From UBA6912 sp963792895 (GTDB lineage: Bacteria > Actinomycetota > Acidimicrobiia > Spongiisociales > UBA5794): 64,000 nt of DNA. The DNA lies in the NCBI GenBank assembly GCA_963792895.1, contig CAWBYA010000008.1:1-64000 (forward strand). The letters are read 5' to 3'. Shown here piece after piece: positions 7,368-16,668 of this stretch. Numbering within the stretch: position 1 is the stretch's first letter; each line of letters opens with the position of its first letter. A program made the translations under genes and the position numbers. Below the pieces are notes generated by a model. That model did no database searches, was not told where the DNA came from, and saw nothing but the letters and a program-made list of their open reading frames with translations.

Positions 7368-9756
7368 ATGGACCAACGGAGCGCCTACGTAGGCATCGCC
7401 TTGCGCAACGAGCCGGCATGGCCCGAAGAGCCGGGGCCCTACCTCTTCCTCCTCGAGGTATCCGGACCGATCGAGCGTCGCCTGCTCGAGGCATGGATCA
7501 CCCGCAATCGACCAGAGCACGTCGACCCGGGTGATGTCCAGGTTGCGCTCCTCCCCAACACCCGAAGGCGTCGGCGTGACAAGGTCGACCCTCGGCTCGA
7601 AGCGTTCCTCAGCCTGGACGCCGACCCGCTGCTCGTGCCCCTGCCGCGTCGTGTGGTTGGCGAGAGTGCGGGGCGGCAAACGTACGGTGGGCCTGCGGGA
7701 ACTGCTGACGCTCGGCGATCCGCGCGACCCCGATCCCATCCGCCAGTACGCCATCTTCCACTTCGAGCCCGAGCGAACCCGCATCGTCGCCGGCGCCCGC
7801 GGGAGAGCGTCCGAGGCCAGGGCCGCATGGTCGGACCCGAACGGCCCATCACAGGCCGATGGCCGCAGCCTCGCCGACAGCGTCGGCCTGCAGGGTTGGC
7901 TCGCCCTCGAGCGAGCGGAACGGGAGCTTCGCGGCAGTCGCTACAAGGTGCCGAAGTTCCCCCACGAGATGCTCACCGAACGCAAGTCTTTCTCGAAAGG
8001 GGTCGCCAACCTCTCCCGCACCAGCGGCGTCCCTTACGAGGAGATGGCGCGGCGTACCCAACGTTATGTGCGGGAGATTGCCGCAACCCACAGCCCGTAC
8101 GTCATCGACCTGGTGACCGGCGGCATCACCTGGCTGCTCCGCAAGGCATATGTGGGTCTTGTCTACGACGAGACCGAGCTGTCTGCGCTCTACACCCTCA
8201 GCCAGCAGTTCCCCCTCGTGTTCCTCCCGTCCCACAAGTCCAACTTCGACCATCTCGTGCTGCAATATGTCCTGTACGAGAACGGGCTGCCGCCGAACCA
8301 CACCGCGGGCGGCATCAACATGAACTTCTTCCCGGTTGGTCCGTTTCTCCGCCGCAGCGGCGTGTTCTTCATCCGCCGCGAGTTCCGCGACAACCAGCCG
8401 TACAAGTTCGTGCTGCGCCAGTACCTCGACTACCTGCTGGAGCGCCGCTTTCCCCTCGAGTGGTTCATCGAGGGCGGGCGATCACGATCGGGCAAGATGC
8501 GGCCGCCTCGCTACGGCCTTCTCGCATACGTCGTCGAGTCGTACCAGCGTGGCGCCGCAGACGACGTCATCCTCATCCCGACCGCGATCGCCTACGACCA
8601 GATCCAGGACGTTGGCAGCTACGCCGCCGAGGCATCGGGTGGCGGCAAGGACCGCGAGAGCTTCGGTTGGATGCTGCGGGTGATCCAGAGCCTGCAGCGG
8701 CGCTACGGCGCCGTTCACCTTCGCTTCGGCGCTCCCATCTCGCTGCGCAACTACCTCGCCGAAGCCGCAGACGACGTTCCGGAAGATGCGGACGACACCG
8801 GCAGCGCTGCCATCCCGAAACTGGCTTTCGAGCTGTCGGTGCGCATCAACGAGGTGACGCCCATCACCCCGATCTCGCTCGTCACCCTTGCCCTGCTCTC
8901 GGAGGAGGACCGCAGCGTCACGTTGGACGAGACGATCAGGCGCCTTCGCCCCTACCTCGAGATCGTGGCGCGGCGCGACCTCCCCATGACGGAGAAGCTC
9001 GACATCACCAATCGGGCGCAGCTGGAGGCGGCGCTGCAGGAGTTGGTGACGCACGGCGTCGTCAGCCGCTTCCAGGGAGCCACCGAGGTCGTCTACCGGG
9101 TGGGGCCGGAGCAGCATCTCGCCGCGGCCTATTACCGCAACACCATCATCCACTTCTTCATCAACGTCGCCATCAGCGAGCTTGCGTTGCTCGCCGCCGA
9201 CGATCGCGAAGTGCCGGTCGACCTCGCCAAAGCCGTGGTCGAGGAGGCGCTCGCCATCCGCGATCTCCTGAAGTTCGAGTTCTTCTTCTCGTCACGTGAG
9301 GAGTTCGAGCGTGAGATCCGCTTCGAGCTGAGTGACCACGACACCGACTGGCGAGATCACCTCTCGGCGGGAGAGGCCCGCAAGGTGCTGGCCGGGTTCG
9401 ATCCGTTCTTCTCCCCGACGATCCTGCGCCCGTTCATCGAGGCCTATCGCGTTGTGGCCGATCTCATCGAACAGGCGGCGTATCACAGCACGATCGACAT
9501 CGACCGGCTCCGCAAGGATGCGATGGCGCTCGGCAAGCAGTACCGGCTCCAGGGCAGGATCCGTTCGGCGGAATCCGTGTCCAACGTGCTCTTCGACTCC
9601 GCCATCGACCTCGCCGAGAACCGCAAGCTGTTCGCCGTCGGACCCGACATGGTCGAGCGCCGCAAGGCGTTCGCGGCGGAGATCCGGCGCATCGTCGGCT
9701 ACATCGACTCGGTGAGCGCCATCGCCGTCGGGCGCGAAGCGGGCGTGCTGGAGTAG
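7368..9756 (+). pseudogene. plsB: Glycerol-3-phosphate acyltransferase PlsB, one-base frameshift
   Basis: Read with one base removed, this encodes about 795 residues, the usual size of actinobacterial PlsB. The acyltransferase signature HX4D is present as HKSNFD (H289, D294 in the joined protein), followed by an FFIRREF block and FIEGGRSRSGK, which binds the glycerol-3-phosphate phosphate. The enzyme acylates glycerol-3-phosphate at sn-1 at the membrane, the first phospholipid step. The first about 92 residues are in one frame (7368 onward) and the rest in another; the switch is at CTGCCGCG, 7641-7648, where CTGCGCG would restore LVPLRVVWLARVRGG. Apart from that the gene looks functional, so a sequencing error is as likely as a real lesion. 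It ends three bases from the convergent TIR gene. Confidence 0.85.
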
Positions 9757-9759
9757 CGG

Positions 9760-11175
9760 CTACGACCCCGCATCGAACTCGACGAACGTGCTGTTGGTGA
9801 GCCAGCCGAGCACCGGACGGTCTGGCGTGCCGTCATCGGTGACGAACACGTCCTGACACCCAGGGATCTCGTTCATCGCCGCCTTTGCCGCGGCGATCGA
9901 CGTGTCGGGGCCCACCACTGCGAACGACCCGGCAAACACCTGCTCCATCGTCTCGACCGCCAGGAGATCGGCAAGCGTGAGATCTGCGATCGAGTCGCCG
10001 TGACGGGCGCGTCGCGCCAAGAACTTCTCGATCATGCTCAAGTGGATGATGTAACGCGGGGTGCCCCCGTCCCCGAGCACCGGCACCCGTGTGCGATCCT
10101 CCTGCTCCATCTGATCGATGAGTGACCCGAGCGAGATCTGCTCGGGCGGGGTGTGGTCGAGCCGCTTGTGAAAGGCCTGGGACGTGGTGATCATCCGAGC
10201 GGTGACCTTCACCGGCGCTGCGGCCACGGGGATGAAGTACGTGTCGAACTGCATGCCACCATCCCGGTTCTTCCGGCTCCGGCTCACGTACGGAATCGTT
10301 GATCGCTGGGGATCCGATCGGTAGGGAGCCCACGGCACCCCGTCTGGATACCGGTCGAACACAGCCAAGGCGACTTGGTGAGCGAGGGAATCGAACCACA
10401 GCGGCTGGCCATCGGTCGACGAGGATTCCCACTCCGTGAGGACGGTTCCGATCGTCGTGGTGGTGCTGATGTTGAAACCGAAGAGGGATGCCGCGCGTTC
10501 GTGCTCGACGATGTACCCGTGCGTCCTCAGGGCCTCCATGGTGGCCACGACACGCTCCTCGTTGGGCTGCGCCTCCCGGATCGTGGCGACGCCGTCCGGG
10601 GGGAGCTCGATCCGCAGGAACGTCGACGATGCGAGGTCGGATGCTTCGCCCCCGAGCGATGCTTCGATCTCTTCGCTGAGATCGTCGAAGAGGTCTTGCG
10701 CAAACTCTCTCAGCACCGGATCCTCCGGCGCGTACCCGCTGATCTTCTCCCCGAGGCTGGGAAAGAAGTCCTCCGAGGTCAGCAGGGCCTTCGTGAACGA
10801 GACCAGCGAGTCGAGGTTGCGCGCATCGACTCGGAGCGTGTCGGCGAATGGCTTCGGTGCGGTCTTGCCGCACTGGAGAACCACGATATCGGTGGGGTGG
10901 GAGTCCCACGGATCGGTGGCGATGCCACATTCCCACATGCAGTATTGCCAGTCCTGATCCTCGCTGGTGTACACCAGGAGGACGACGTCCGAGTGAGCGA
11001 GCGCCGTCTTCAGCTCGTTGTTGAGGCTCTTGCCGATCCGCGGCCCCTCGAAGTCGGGATTGGACGAGTTGTGGATGCCGACCTGGTTGCCCGTGGCCTT
11101 CTTGATGAAGTTCGATACGACCTGGGCGATTGCCCTGTCGGCGTGCTTGTGGCTCACGAATATCTGCGTACGCAT
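9760..11175 (-). CDS. TIR-like domain protein with C-terminal CBS-like region
   Basis: The 471-residue protein begins with a TIR-like fold: IFVSHKHAD strand, a helix to about 25, then IGKSLNNELKTALAHSDVVLLVYT and QDWQYCMWECGIA, where Glu82 is at the position of the NADase catalytic glutamate of TIR enzymes. Residues about 160-325 are an unrecognised middle domain (blocks LWFDSLAHQVALAVFDRYPD, WAPYRSDPQ). Residues about 325-471 resemble a CBS pair: RVPVLGDGGTPRYIIHLSMIE and AVVGPDTSIAAAKAAM...DVFVTDDG. CBS pairs bind adenine nucleotides. The ATG has GAGGGG seven bases upstream. It stands alone, with plsB convergent and 480 non-coding bases behind it. A nucleotide-sensing NADase or immune effector is an inference. 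Confidence 0.75.
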   Translation of the reverse strand: MRTQIFVSHKHADRAIAQVVSNFIKKATGNQVGIHNSSNPDFEGPRIGKSLNNELKTALAHSDVVLLVYTSEDQDWQYCMWECGIATDPWDSHPTDIVVLQCGKTAPKPFADTLRVDARNLDSLVSFTKALLTSEDFFPSLGEKISGYAPEDPVLREFAQDLFDDLSEEIEASLGGEASDLASSTFLRIELPPDGVATIREAQPNEERVVATMEALRTHGYIVEHERAASLFGFNISTTTTIGTVLTEWESSSTDGQPLWFDSLAHQVALAVFDRYPDGVPWAPYRSDPQRSTIPYVSRSRKNRDGGMQFDTYFIPVAAAPVKVTARMITTSQAFHKRLDHTPPEQISLGSLIDQMEQEDRTRVPVLGDGGTPRYIIHLSMIEKFLARRARHGDSIADLTLADLLAVETMEQVFAGSFAVVGPDTSIAAAKAAMNEIPGCQDVFVTDDGTPDRPVLGWLTNSTFVEFDAGS

Positions 11176-11659
11176 CAGAGCGCCCCTCTCCGCCTCACCG
11201 TAGGGTACGCCCTGGCCGGCGATCCCTCTAGAGCCGCATGGCGCCGGCTACCGGGCAACGCAAACGAAGCGGTGGCTCGAGCCCGCTCCAGCAAGCGACC
11301 GTACCCGCGCCCACTGGGGGCTCGTCACCCTACGTTGGAGCCGTTGCGAGACCCCGACAGATCATGGACGCTTGGGTCGATCATGACATCTCTGCACACG
11401 CCGGGCGCTGACCGCCAGACGATCGCTGTATGACACCGAGTACAGCGACGTCGGGCAATCCAACGAGGAGTTCGCACACGCAGATGGGGTTCGTTTCCCC
11501 CAGGGCGCTCCGCTCTGAAGGCGTAGCGCACCGGCAGACGGGGAGCGCGGCTTCAAGAGGCGCTGGTTGTGGTGGCTCCTGCCTGAACGCTTGCGATGGA
11601 GTCGTCCAGGTCTGGGGAGAGCATCGACGAGACACCACAACTCTGGCGCGGTCCCGGAG
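11176..11659. other. Non-coding stretch upstream of the TIR-like gene
   Basis: About 480 bases without a supportable gene, unusually long for this window. It contains a small hairpin at 11424-11447 (CGCTGTA / TACAGCG, 10-base loop). The open frames are arginine-rich shadows without ribosome-binding sites. It should hold the TIR gene promoter; no RNA gene is recognised. Confidence 0.5.
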
Positions 11660-12301
11660 TCAGCTGTAGAAGGGGTTCTCCCCCGCCGAGTGGTTCGTCA
11701 CGTCCACGACCTCGAGGATCTCCGGGACGTGCTCCTTGATCGCGGTCTCGATGCCCTGGCGCAGCGTCATGGCGGCGAGCCCGCACCCCTGGCATCCCCC
11801 ACCGAGCTCGAGGTACGCGGTCCCCTCATCGACATTGACGAGGTGGGCAACACCGCCATGGGAGGCGATGGCCGGGTTGATCGCCTGCTCGAGCAGCTGC
11901 GCCACCCGCTCCTCGACGGTGCCCGTGAGCTCGATCTCCGGAATCGCCGGACCTCCAACCGTCGGCGAGGCCGGATTCGGGTTCCGCAATACGAGCCCGG
12001 GCGAGGCCGGGTCCTCCGACACGTCGAGGATGCTGCCGCGCAGGTTGTCGATCGAGTCGGGCGGGATGGCAACCGGCAAGTCCCCGTGCATCTCGACGTG
12101 GTGGTCGGCGTGGTCGACGTCCTCGGCGCGCAGGAATGCCGTCTCGTAGATGAACCCGTTGTTGCCGACTCCCGCGATACGCACACCGAGGGACAGCCCC
12201 GGTATGGACTCTTGGTCGCGCAGCGCCGTGATCTGACGGAGCGCCGTTTCGGTGATGTCGAGCACGGTGGTGGCTTCGGTTGAGCCTTGGAGCGATGTCA
12301 T
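11660..12301 (-). CDS. NfuA-like iron-sulfur carrier protein
   Basis: The 213-residue protein has two parts. Residues 12-110 resemble an A-type (HesB/IscA) scaffold that has lost its cysteines, as in NfuA. Residues about 128-205 are an Nfu domain with the cluster-binding CxxC at C170 and C173 (LELGGGCQGCGLAAMTL). Two molecules would share a 4Fe-4S cluster and deliver it to target proteins; the window encodes two such targets, MiaB and RimO, though not next door. It starts at ATG 12301 with no obvious ribosome-binding site. It lies downstream of the acyl-CoA synthetase gene region on the same strand. Confidence 0.88.
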   Translation of the reverse strand: MTSLQGSTEATTVLDITETALRQITALRDQESIPGLSLGVRIAGVGNNGFIYETAFLRAEDVDHADHHVEMHGDLPVAIPPDSIDNLRGSILDVSEDPASPGLVLRNPNPASPTVGGPAIPEIELTGTVEERVAQLLEQAINPAIASHGGVAHLVNVDEGTAYLELGGGCQGCGLAAMTLRQGIETAIKEHVPEILEVVDVTNHSAGENPFYS

Positions 12302-12383
12302 ATGCCAGCCATGGTACCGACGACGCGACGCCTAGCGACACGTCGAGCGTGCCACGACACCACCGAACCCAGAGCCGGCATGG

Positions 12384-14156
12384 TCACCCGGCGTAGATGC
12401 CCTCGATGACGTCTGCGAAGTGCTCCGACACCTTGTTCCGCTTCACCTTGAGCGTCGGCGTGAGCTCCCCGCCCTCGATCGACAGCTGGCGGGGCAGGAT
12501 CGCAAACTTGCGAATCTGCTCCACCCTGGCGAAGTTCTTGTTCAGCTCGTCGATCGCCGCCTGAAGCTCCTTGTGGATCGACTCGGACTCGTGCGCCGGA
12601 CCGGTCTCGCCGCGCTCCGCCATCCATGCAGGCGCCGCCTCCTCGTCGAGCGTCACGAGCGCCGACAAGAACTTGCGACGATCGCCGATCACCACGGCCT
12701 CGGAGACGAGCCTGTGGTTCTTGAGGCCGCCCTCGAGTGGCTTCGGGGCAACGTTCTTGCCGCCCGCCGTGATGATGATGTCCTTCTTGCGCCCCGTGAT
12801 GTGCAGGTAGCCCTCGTCGTCGAACGTACCGAGGTCTCCCGAGTAGAGCCAGCCGTCGATCAAGGTCTCAGCCGTATCCGCCGGTTCCTTGTAGTAACCG
12901 AGGAACACGTTGCGGCCCTTGACCAGTATCTCTCCGTCTTCGGCGATCTTCACCTCGGTCCCCGGATAGGGGATGCCGACAGAACCGAACTTCGTGCGGC
13001 CCGGGATCGTCATCGAGGTCGGCCCGGTGTCCTCAGACTGGCCGTACACCTCGTTGAGGACGAAGAACGCCGAGAAGAACTGCTGGATCTCCGGTGAGAT
13101 CGGCGCGGCCGCCGTCAGGTACGTCCTCGTGTTGTCGAAGCCGAGAGCGGTGCGGACCTTGGACAGAACGAGCTTGTCGGCGATCCGCTCCTGAAGCCCA
13201 AGGACGCCACCTGGGGACCGACCCCGGTTCCGCTCCGCATTTGCCTTGCGGCCCACGTCGGTCGCCCACGCTGCGATCTTCGCCTTGGCGCCTTCCGCAT
13301 GCTCGAGCTGCCCGATGACCCCGGCGTAGAACTTCTCCCACACCCTGGGGACACCTGCGAAGTATGTCGGCTTGATCTCCTTGATGTTGTCCGCGAGCGC
13401 ATCGATCGACTCGGCGTAGGCGACGGTTGACCCGAGGGTGCTCGGGATGTGGATCGTGAACATCTGCTCGGCGATGTGGGAGAGGGGCAGGTACGAGAGC
13501 CCCTTCTCGTTCTCGTCCATGCCGAACGCTCCGATGCCCCCCGCTGCAGTCCACGCCAGGTTGTCGTGGCTCAGCATCACGGCCTTCGGCGGCCCCGTGG
13601 TGCCAGACGTGTAGATCAGGGTGGCCAGCTGGTCGGGCTCGATTGCGTCGAGCCGAGCCGTCAAGGCCTCGTCCGATACGTCGGCTCCTTTCGCCATGAA
13701 CTCGTCCCACGTCATCGCCAACGGATCGGCGATGTCGGGAGCGTTCCTCATCATGACGGCGTGACGCAACGTCGGAACGTCGTCCCTGATCTCGGCGATC
13801 TTGTTCCACTGCCCCTCGTCCTCGAGCAGGATCAATGGCGCTTCTGAGTGGTTGATGATGTATTTGCACTCGCTGGGCGAATTGGTGGTGTAGATGCCGG
13901 CGGGCACGGCACCAATCGCCATTGCCGCCACGTCGACGATGACCCACTCCGGCCGGTTGAACCCGAGGATGTTCACCGGGTTGCCGACCTCGACACCCAG
14001 CGCCATGAGCGATTTGGCGGCCGTCTTGACCTGTTCGCCGTACGTGTGCCAGGTGGTGGGCGTCCACGTCCCATCGATACGTTCGAGGTACGCAGGGCTG
14101 TTGGGCCGCTCGACGCCGTGCTTGAGAACCTTGTGCGGAATCGACTCGAAACCCAC
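12384..14156 (-). CDS. Long-chain acyl-CoA synthetase (AMP-forming)
   Basis: The 590-residue ANL-superfamily enzyme has the AMP-binding motif LIYTSGTTGPPKAVMLSH, the LPLSHIAEQ block, a VYGQSED segment and the hinge region GWLYSGDLGTFDDEGYLHITGRKKDIIITAGGKNVAP. It activates fatty acids as acyl-AMP and transfers them to CoA. I chose the GTG at 14154-14156 because GGAGGAAGG precedes it by eight bases; a longer frame to 14243 lacks this. The C-terminal lysine region is present (LTPTLKVKRNKV). It diverges from the NERD gene. The chain length is not set by sequence inspection, but the overall order resembles the long-chain synthetases FadD15/FACL. Confidence 0.9.
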   Translation of the reverse strand: MGFESIPHKVLKHGVERPNSPAYLERIDGTWTPTTWHTYGEQVKTAAKSLMALGVEVGNPVNILGFNRPEWVIVDVAAMAIGAVPAGIYTTNSPSECKYIINHSEAPLILLEDEGQWNKIAEIRDDVPTLRHAVMMRNAPDIADPLAMTWDEFMAKGADVSDEALTARLDAIEPDQLATLIYTSGTTGPPKAVMLSHDNLAWTAAGGIGAFGMDENEKGLSYLPLSHIAEQMFTIHIPSTLGSTVAYAESIDALADNIKEIKPTYFAGVPRVWEKFYAGVIGQLEHAEGAKAKIAAWATDVGRKANAERNRGRSPGGVLGLQERIADKLVLSKVRTALGFDNTRTYLTAAAPISPEIQQFFSAFFVLNEVYGQSEDTGPTSMTIPGRTKFGSVGIPYPGTEVKIAEDGEILVKGRNVFLGYYKEPADTAETLIDGWLYSGDLGTFDDEGYLHITGRKKDIIITAGGKNVAPKPLEGGLKNHRLVSEAVVIGDRRKFLSALVTLDEEAAPAWMAERGETGPAHESESIHKELQAAIDELNKNFARVEQIRKFAILPRQLSIEGGELTPTLKVKRNKVSEHFADVIEGIYAG

Positions 14157-14305
14157 GGACTTCCCTTCCTCCAGATCACTTTGAGACACAAGGGTAGTTG
14201 GTGCGCAGGCACTCCCGGAGTGGCAAAAGTCCCGAGCAAACACAGCGGCCGGCAGCGCGGCTCTCCGACCCCGAATTCGTCACACCCGCCCGATACGGTC
14301 GTCCC

Positions 14306-15046
14306 ATGCTCCATAGACCAACCCGACACGGAAATCCGGGTGCTGGACCTCACCGACTTGCGCGTCGACGTCGCACCAAGGCAACCCTCGTATCGGCTGC
14401 CGGCGTAGTGGTGGCGGCCCTCTTGCTGGTGGCAGGTGCTCCCCTGCCGGGCCTGGTCGTACTCGGAGCTGCCCTTGCCACCCGATCCATGCTCAATGGC
14501 CGGGCAGAGCGTGCCGCCGCCGGCGGGCGTGCCGAGGCTCGCGTGGGAGCTCGCCTCGGACGGGTGCGGGCCGATGCGATCCTCTTCAATGCGCGATTAC
14601 CCGGCGTCGGCGGCGACGTCGACATCGTCGTACTCGGGCCGATGGCTGCAGCCGTCGAAGTGAAGCTGGGCGCCGGTCGTGTACGCGTGAAAGGCGACGG
14701 CCGAGTCGTCGTAGGCGGCCGGACGCTGCCTGGCCGGCCACTTCGACAGGCCGTCGCCATGGCGGCGGCGACGCGGCGGGCCGCGGGGCTCGCAACACCC
14801 GTCGACGCTGTGGTGTGCGTGTCCGAGATGCGCCAGCGGCCACGACTGGCCGACGTCGACGGGATCCCCGTGTGGGTCGCGAGCGCCCGCCATCTGCGCA
14901 AGGTGCTGCGTCGCCTTCCCAGGGAGCTCGATCGCCCGACGGCACTGGAGGCTGCAGACAGACTGCCGCGGCTTCTGAACGAGCCGGAGAGGGAGGTCGG
15001 AGCGCCGCAGCCGGCAATGCTTCACTCTCGAGCGAGCCCGCAGTAA
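14306..15046 (+). CDS. NERD (nuclease-related) domain protein, membrane-anchored
   Basis: The 246-residue protein starts with a basic stretch and a hydrophobic segment (LVSAAGVVVAALLLVAGAP and GLVVLGAALATRSML), so two membrane helices or a hairpin precede the soluble part. From about 80 the NERD pattern appears: GGRAEARVGARLGRVRADAILFN, GGDVDIVVLG and AAVEVKLG, in which D, D, E and K occupy the positions of a PD-(D/E)XK nuclease-like site. NERD proteins are proposed nucleases, function mostly unproven. The start at 14306 gives a sensible length but has no strong ribosome-binding site. It diverges from the acyl-CoA synthetase gene. Confidence 0.75.
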   Translation: MLHRPTRHGNPGAGPHRLARRRRTKATLVSAAGVVVAALLLVAGAPLPGLVVLGAALATRSMLNGRAERAAAGGRAEARVGARLGRVRADAILFNARLPGVGGDVDIVVLGPMAAAVEVKLGAGRVRVKGDGRVVVGGRTLPGRPLRQAVAMAAATRRAAGLATPVDAVVCVSEMRQRPRLADVDGIPVWVASARHLRKVLRRLPRELDRPTALEAADRLPRLLNEPEREVGAPQPAMLHSRASPQ

Positions 15047-15101
15047 GCTCGAACCGCTGGCGCTGAGACCTGGACTGGGTGGGACGTCTTGGAGACCAAA
15101 C

Positions 15102-15260
15102 GTGAAAAAGTACATCACATGGGGACTCGTGGCGTTTGCGCTCTACATGATCGTCCAGTTCCCTGACGATTCCATCCGCCTGCTCACCAACACCCGCGAT
15201 CTGCTGGGTCGGGTAGCGGAAGGGTCTGCGGACTTCGTCCGCGGCATGTTTCGCGCATGA
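15102..15260 (+). CDS. Small membrane protein coupled to a PH-domain gene
   Basis: The 52-residue product begins at GTG with GGAG seven bases upstream and reads KKYITWGLVAFALYMIVQFP, one hydrophobic segment, then an amphipathic tail (SIRLLTNTRDLLGRVAEGSADF). Its stop overlaps the next gene's ATG (ATGA), so the two are translationally coupled. No family is recognised. The tight coupling suggests it works with the PH-domain membrane protein that follows. Confidence 0.72.
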   Translation: MKKYITWGLVAFALYMIVQFPDDSIRLLTNTRDLLGRVAEGSADFVRGMFRA

Positions 15261-15922
15261 CGTCGAGCTGGCGGCTGCCGGCTGAAACGGGCTACCTGGC
15301 GTTCAACGAACGTCCCATCCTCATCACCCGCTATCACCCGATCGTCGCCGTCCTGCCGTTCGTCAAGCTCACCGTGTTTGCGTACGCCTCGCTGCTTGCG
15401 ATGGGGCTGTTCGGCACATTCGGGACTCTCGCCATCATCGCCATTCTCATCCAGTGGCTCCGCATCAACCCCGATGTGCCGACCTTTGGCGTGAGTTTCC
15501 TGCAAGGGGTGGGGATCTTCTTCCTCCTGGTCGTCCTGCTCGGGTTCTTCGACAACTTGGAGAGCGTGATCTACGTCGTGATCCTCGTTGCCCTCGCCAG
15601 CTCCATCTATCAGCTGTTCGAGTACTTCCTGGTCTCAGTGTTCCTCACCGATCGGCGGATCTTCGAGGTTTCTGGCATCGTCACACGGACGGTGGCGACC
15701 ATGCCGCTTCGGGCACTCACCGACATCCGCTACGACCAAACGCTCATGGGAAGAATCTTCGACTACGGGCACTTCATCGTCGAGTCGGCCGGTCAGCAGC
15801 AAGCGCTCTCCGAGTTGCGGTTCATCAACAAGCCACAGCGCTTCTACCGGATCATCATGGAAGAGGCGCTCGGCGGAGAGCTGCCACCCGAGTTCTTCAC
15901 GCAGGCGCCGCCGTGGGAGTGA
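15257..15922 (+). CDS. Bacterial PH-domain membrane protein
   Basis: The 221-residue protein has hydrophobic helices at about 34-62 (IVAVLPFVKLTVFAYASLLAMG and following) and 78-125, then a C-terminal bacterial pleckstrin-homology (bPH2/YdbS-like) domain from about 128: VFLTDRRIFEVSGIVTRTV, MPLRALTDIRYDQTLMGRIF and FIVESAGQQQALSELRFI. This arrangement is common in actinobacteria; bPH domains are thought to bind membranes or partners, but no biochemical role is settled. Its ATG overlaps the stop of the 52-residue gene. A long hairpin follows about 200 bases downstream. Confidence 0.82.
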   Translation: MTSSWRLPAETGYLAFNERPILITRYHPIVAVLPFVKLTVFAYASLLAMGLFGTFGTLAIIAILIQWLRINPDVPTFGVSFLQGVGIFFLLVVLLGFFDNLESVIYVVILVALASSIYQLFEYFLVSVFLTDRRIFEVSGIVTRTVATMPLRALTDIRYDQTLMGRIFDYGHFIVESAGQQQALSELRFINKPQRFYRIIMEEALGGELPPEFFTQAPPWE

Positions 15923-16233
15923 GGCGTGCCATCGACCGGGGCGCGACGGGCCCATGCGGCCGCCGAGCGCTTCGACCCGTACAAGACCTGTAGAGGCGTT
16001 TGGCCGCAAGTCAGGGCCATCTGGCCCACAGACTGCTCGGGCGACGCCCGACAGAATCCCCCGAGTCAGGACCAACGATTCCCTGGGTACTGGAGATCGT
16101 GTCCGCCGGTAGGGGTGGACGAACCGAGCGTCACCATCTGGGTTGCTCCCCCCGGCGACCCGGATGGTGACGCTCAACTTCTTCGCGGCACGTTGCCAGG
16201 CATCCGTTCGATCAGCCGGCCTCGGCAGCGACC
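15923..16233. other. Non-coding stretch between convergent genes
   Basis: About 310 bases with no gene. It is dominated by the long inverted repeat at 16126-16175, which probably ends transcription from both sides. I see no other structure. Confidence 0.6.
16126..16175. terminator. Long inverted repeat, probable bidirectional terminator
   Basis: Two 21-base arms (16126-16146 and 16155-16175; shared core GAGCGTCACCATC / GATGGTGACGCTC) pair with only two mismatches around an 8-base C-rich loop. It lies between the PH-domain gene and the convergent SRPBCC gene. It is longer and purer than needed for a terminator and lacks a T-tract. Confidence 0.6.
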
Positions 16234-16668
16234 TCAGCCTTCGGCCGCCTCACGGTACAGCGGTGCAATCACCGACCAGGCCCGATGCGTGTTGGTGCGC
16301 CGTTCCTCGGCGGCGGACCCGAGCCGCTCCCATCCGGTTTGGGAGATGCGGACCGTGGTGCCCGGCTGGCTCGGCGTGAACGTGACCTCGACATGAGTTG
16401 CATCGCTCCGGTCGAAGAACAAGTGCCACAAGTACGCCACCCGTTGTGGCGGATCCCACACGATGACCTCGCCCCACTCGTGCTCTGCGCCGTCGGGGGC
16501 GCGCTCGTACACCCGGCCACCGGGAAACGACTCGAAGACGATCGTTGCGGATTGCTGTCCCGAGATCGTGTGACCGGGAGGCCACCACACGCCGGCCTTG
16601 CTGGTCCATACGTCGAACGCATGGTCCGGCGCGGCAGCGACGTCGAACTCGAGCACGAGCGGTTCCAT
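16234..16668 (-). CDS. SRPBCC (AHSA1-like) domain protein
   Basis: The 144-residue protein has the START/Bet v1-like pattern of activator-of-Hsp90 homologues: LEFDVAAAPDHAFDVWTSKAGVWWPP at the start, FPGGRVYERAPDGAEHEWGEVIVWDPP in the middle and TTVRISQTGWERLG near the end. These fold around a hydrophobic cavity; ligands are usually unknown. The ATG at 16666-16668 has AAGGAG upstream and overlaps the stop of the ArsR gene (ATGA). The ArsR-SRPBCC pairing is common in actinobacteria and suggests regulation by the linked repressor. The frame is open upstream but overlaps ArsR coding. Confidence 0.85.
   Translation of the reverse strand: MEPLVLEFDVAAAPDHAFDVWTSKAGVWWPPGHTISGQQSATIVFESFPGGRVYERAPDGAEHEWGEVIVWDPPQRVAYLWHLFFDRSDATHVEVTFTPSQPGTTVRISQTGWERLGSAAEERRTNTHRAWSVIAPLYREAAEG

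Noticed and set aside
11424..11447. Small hairpin upstream of the TIR-like gene as an RNA element
   Set aside because: Seven-bp stem only; expected by chance in this GC-rich DNA and without other support for a non-coding RNA.
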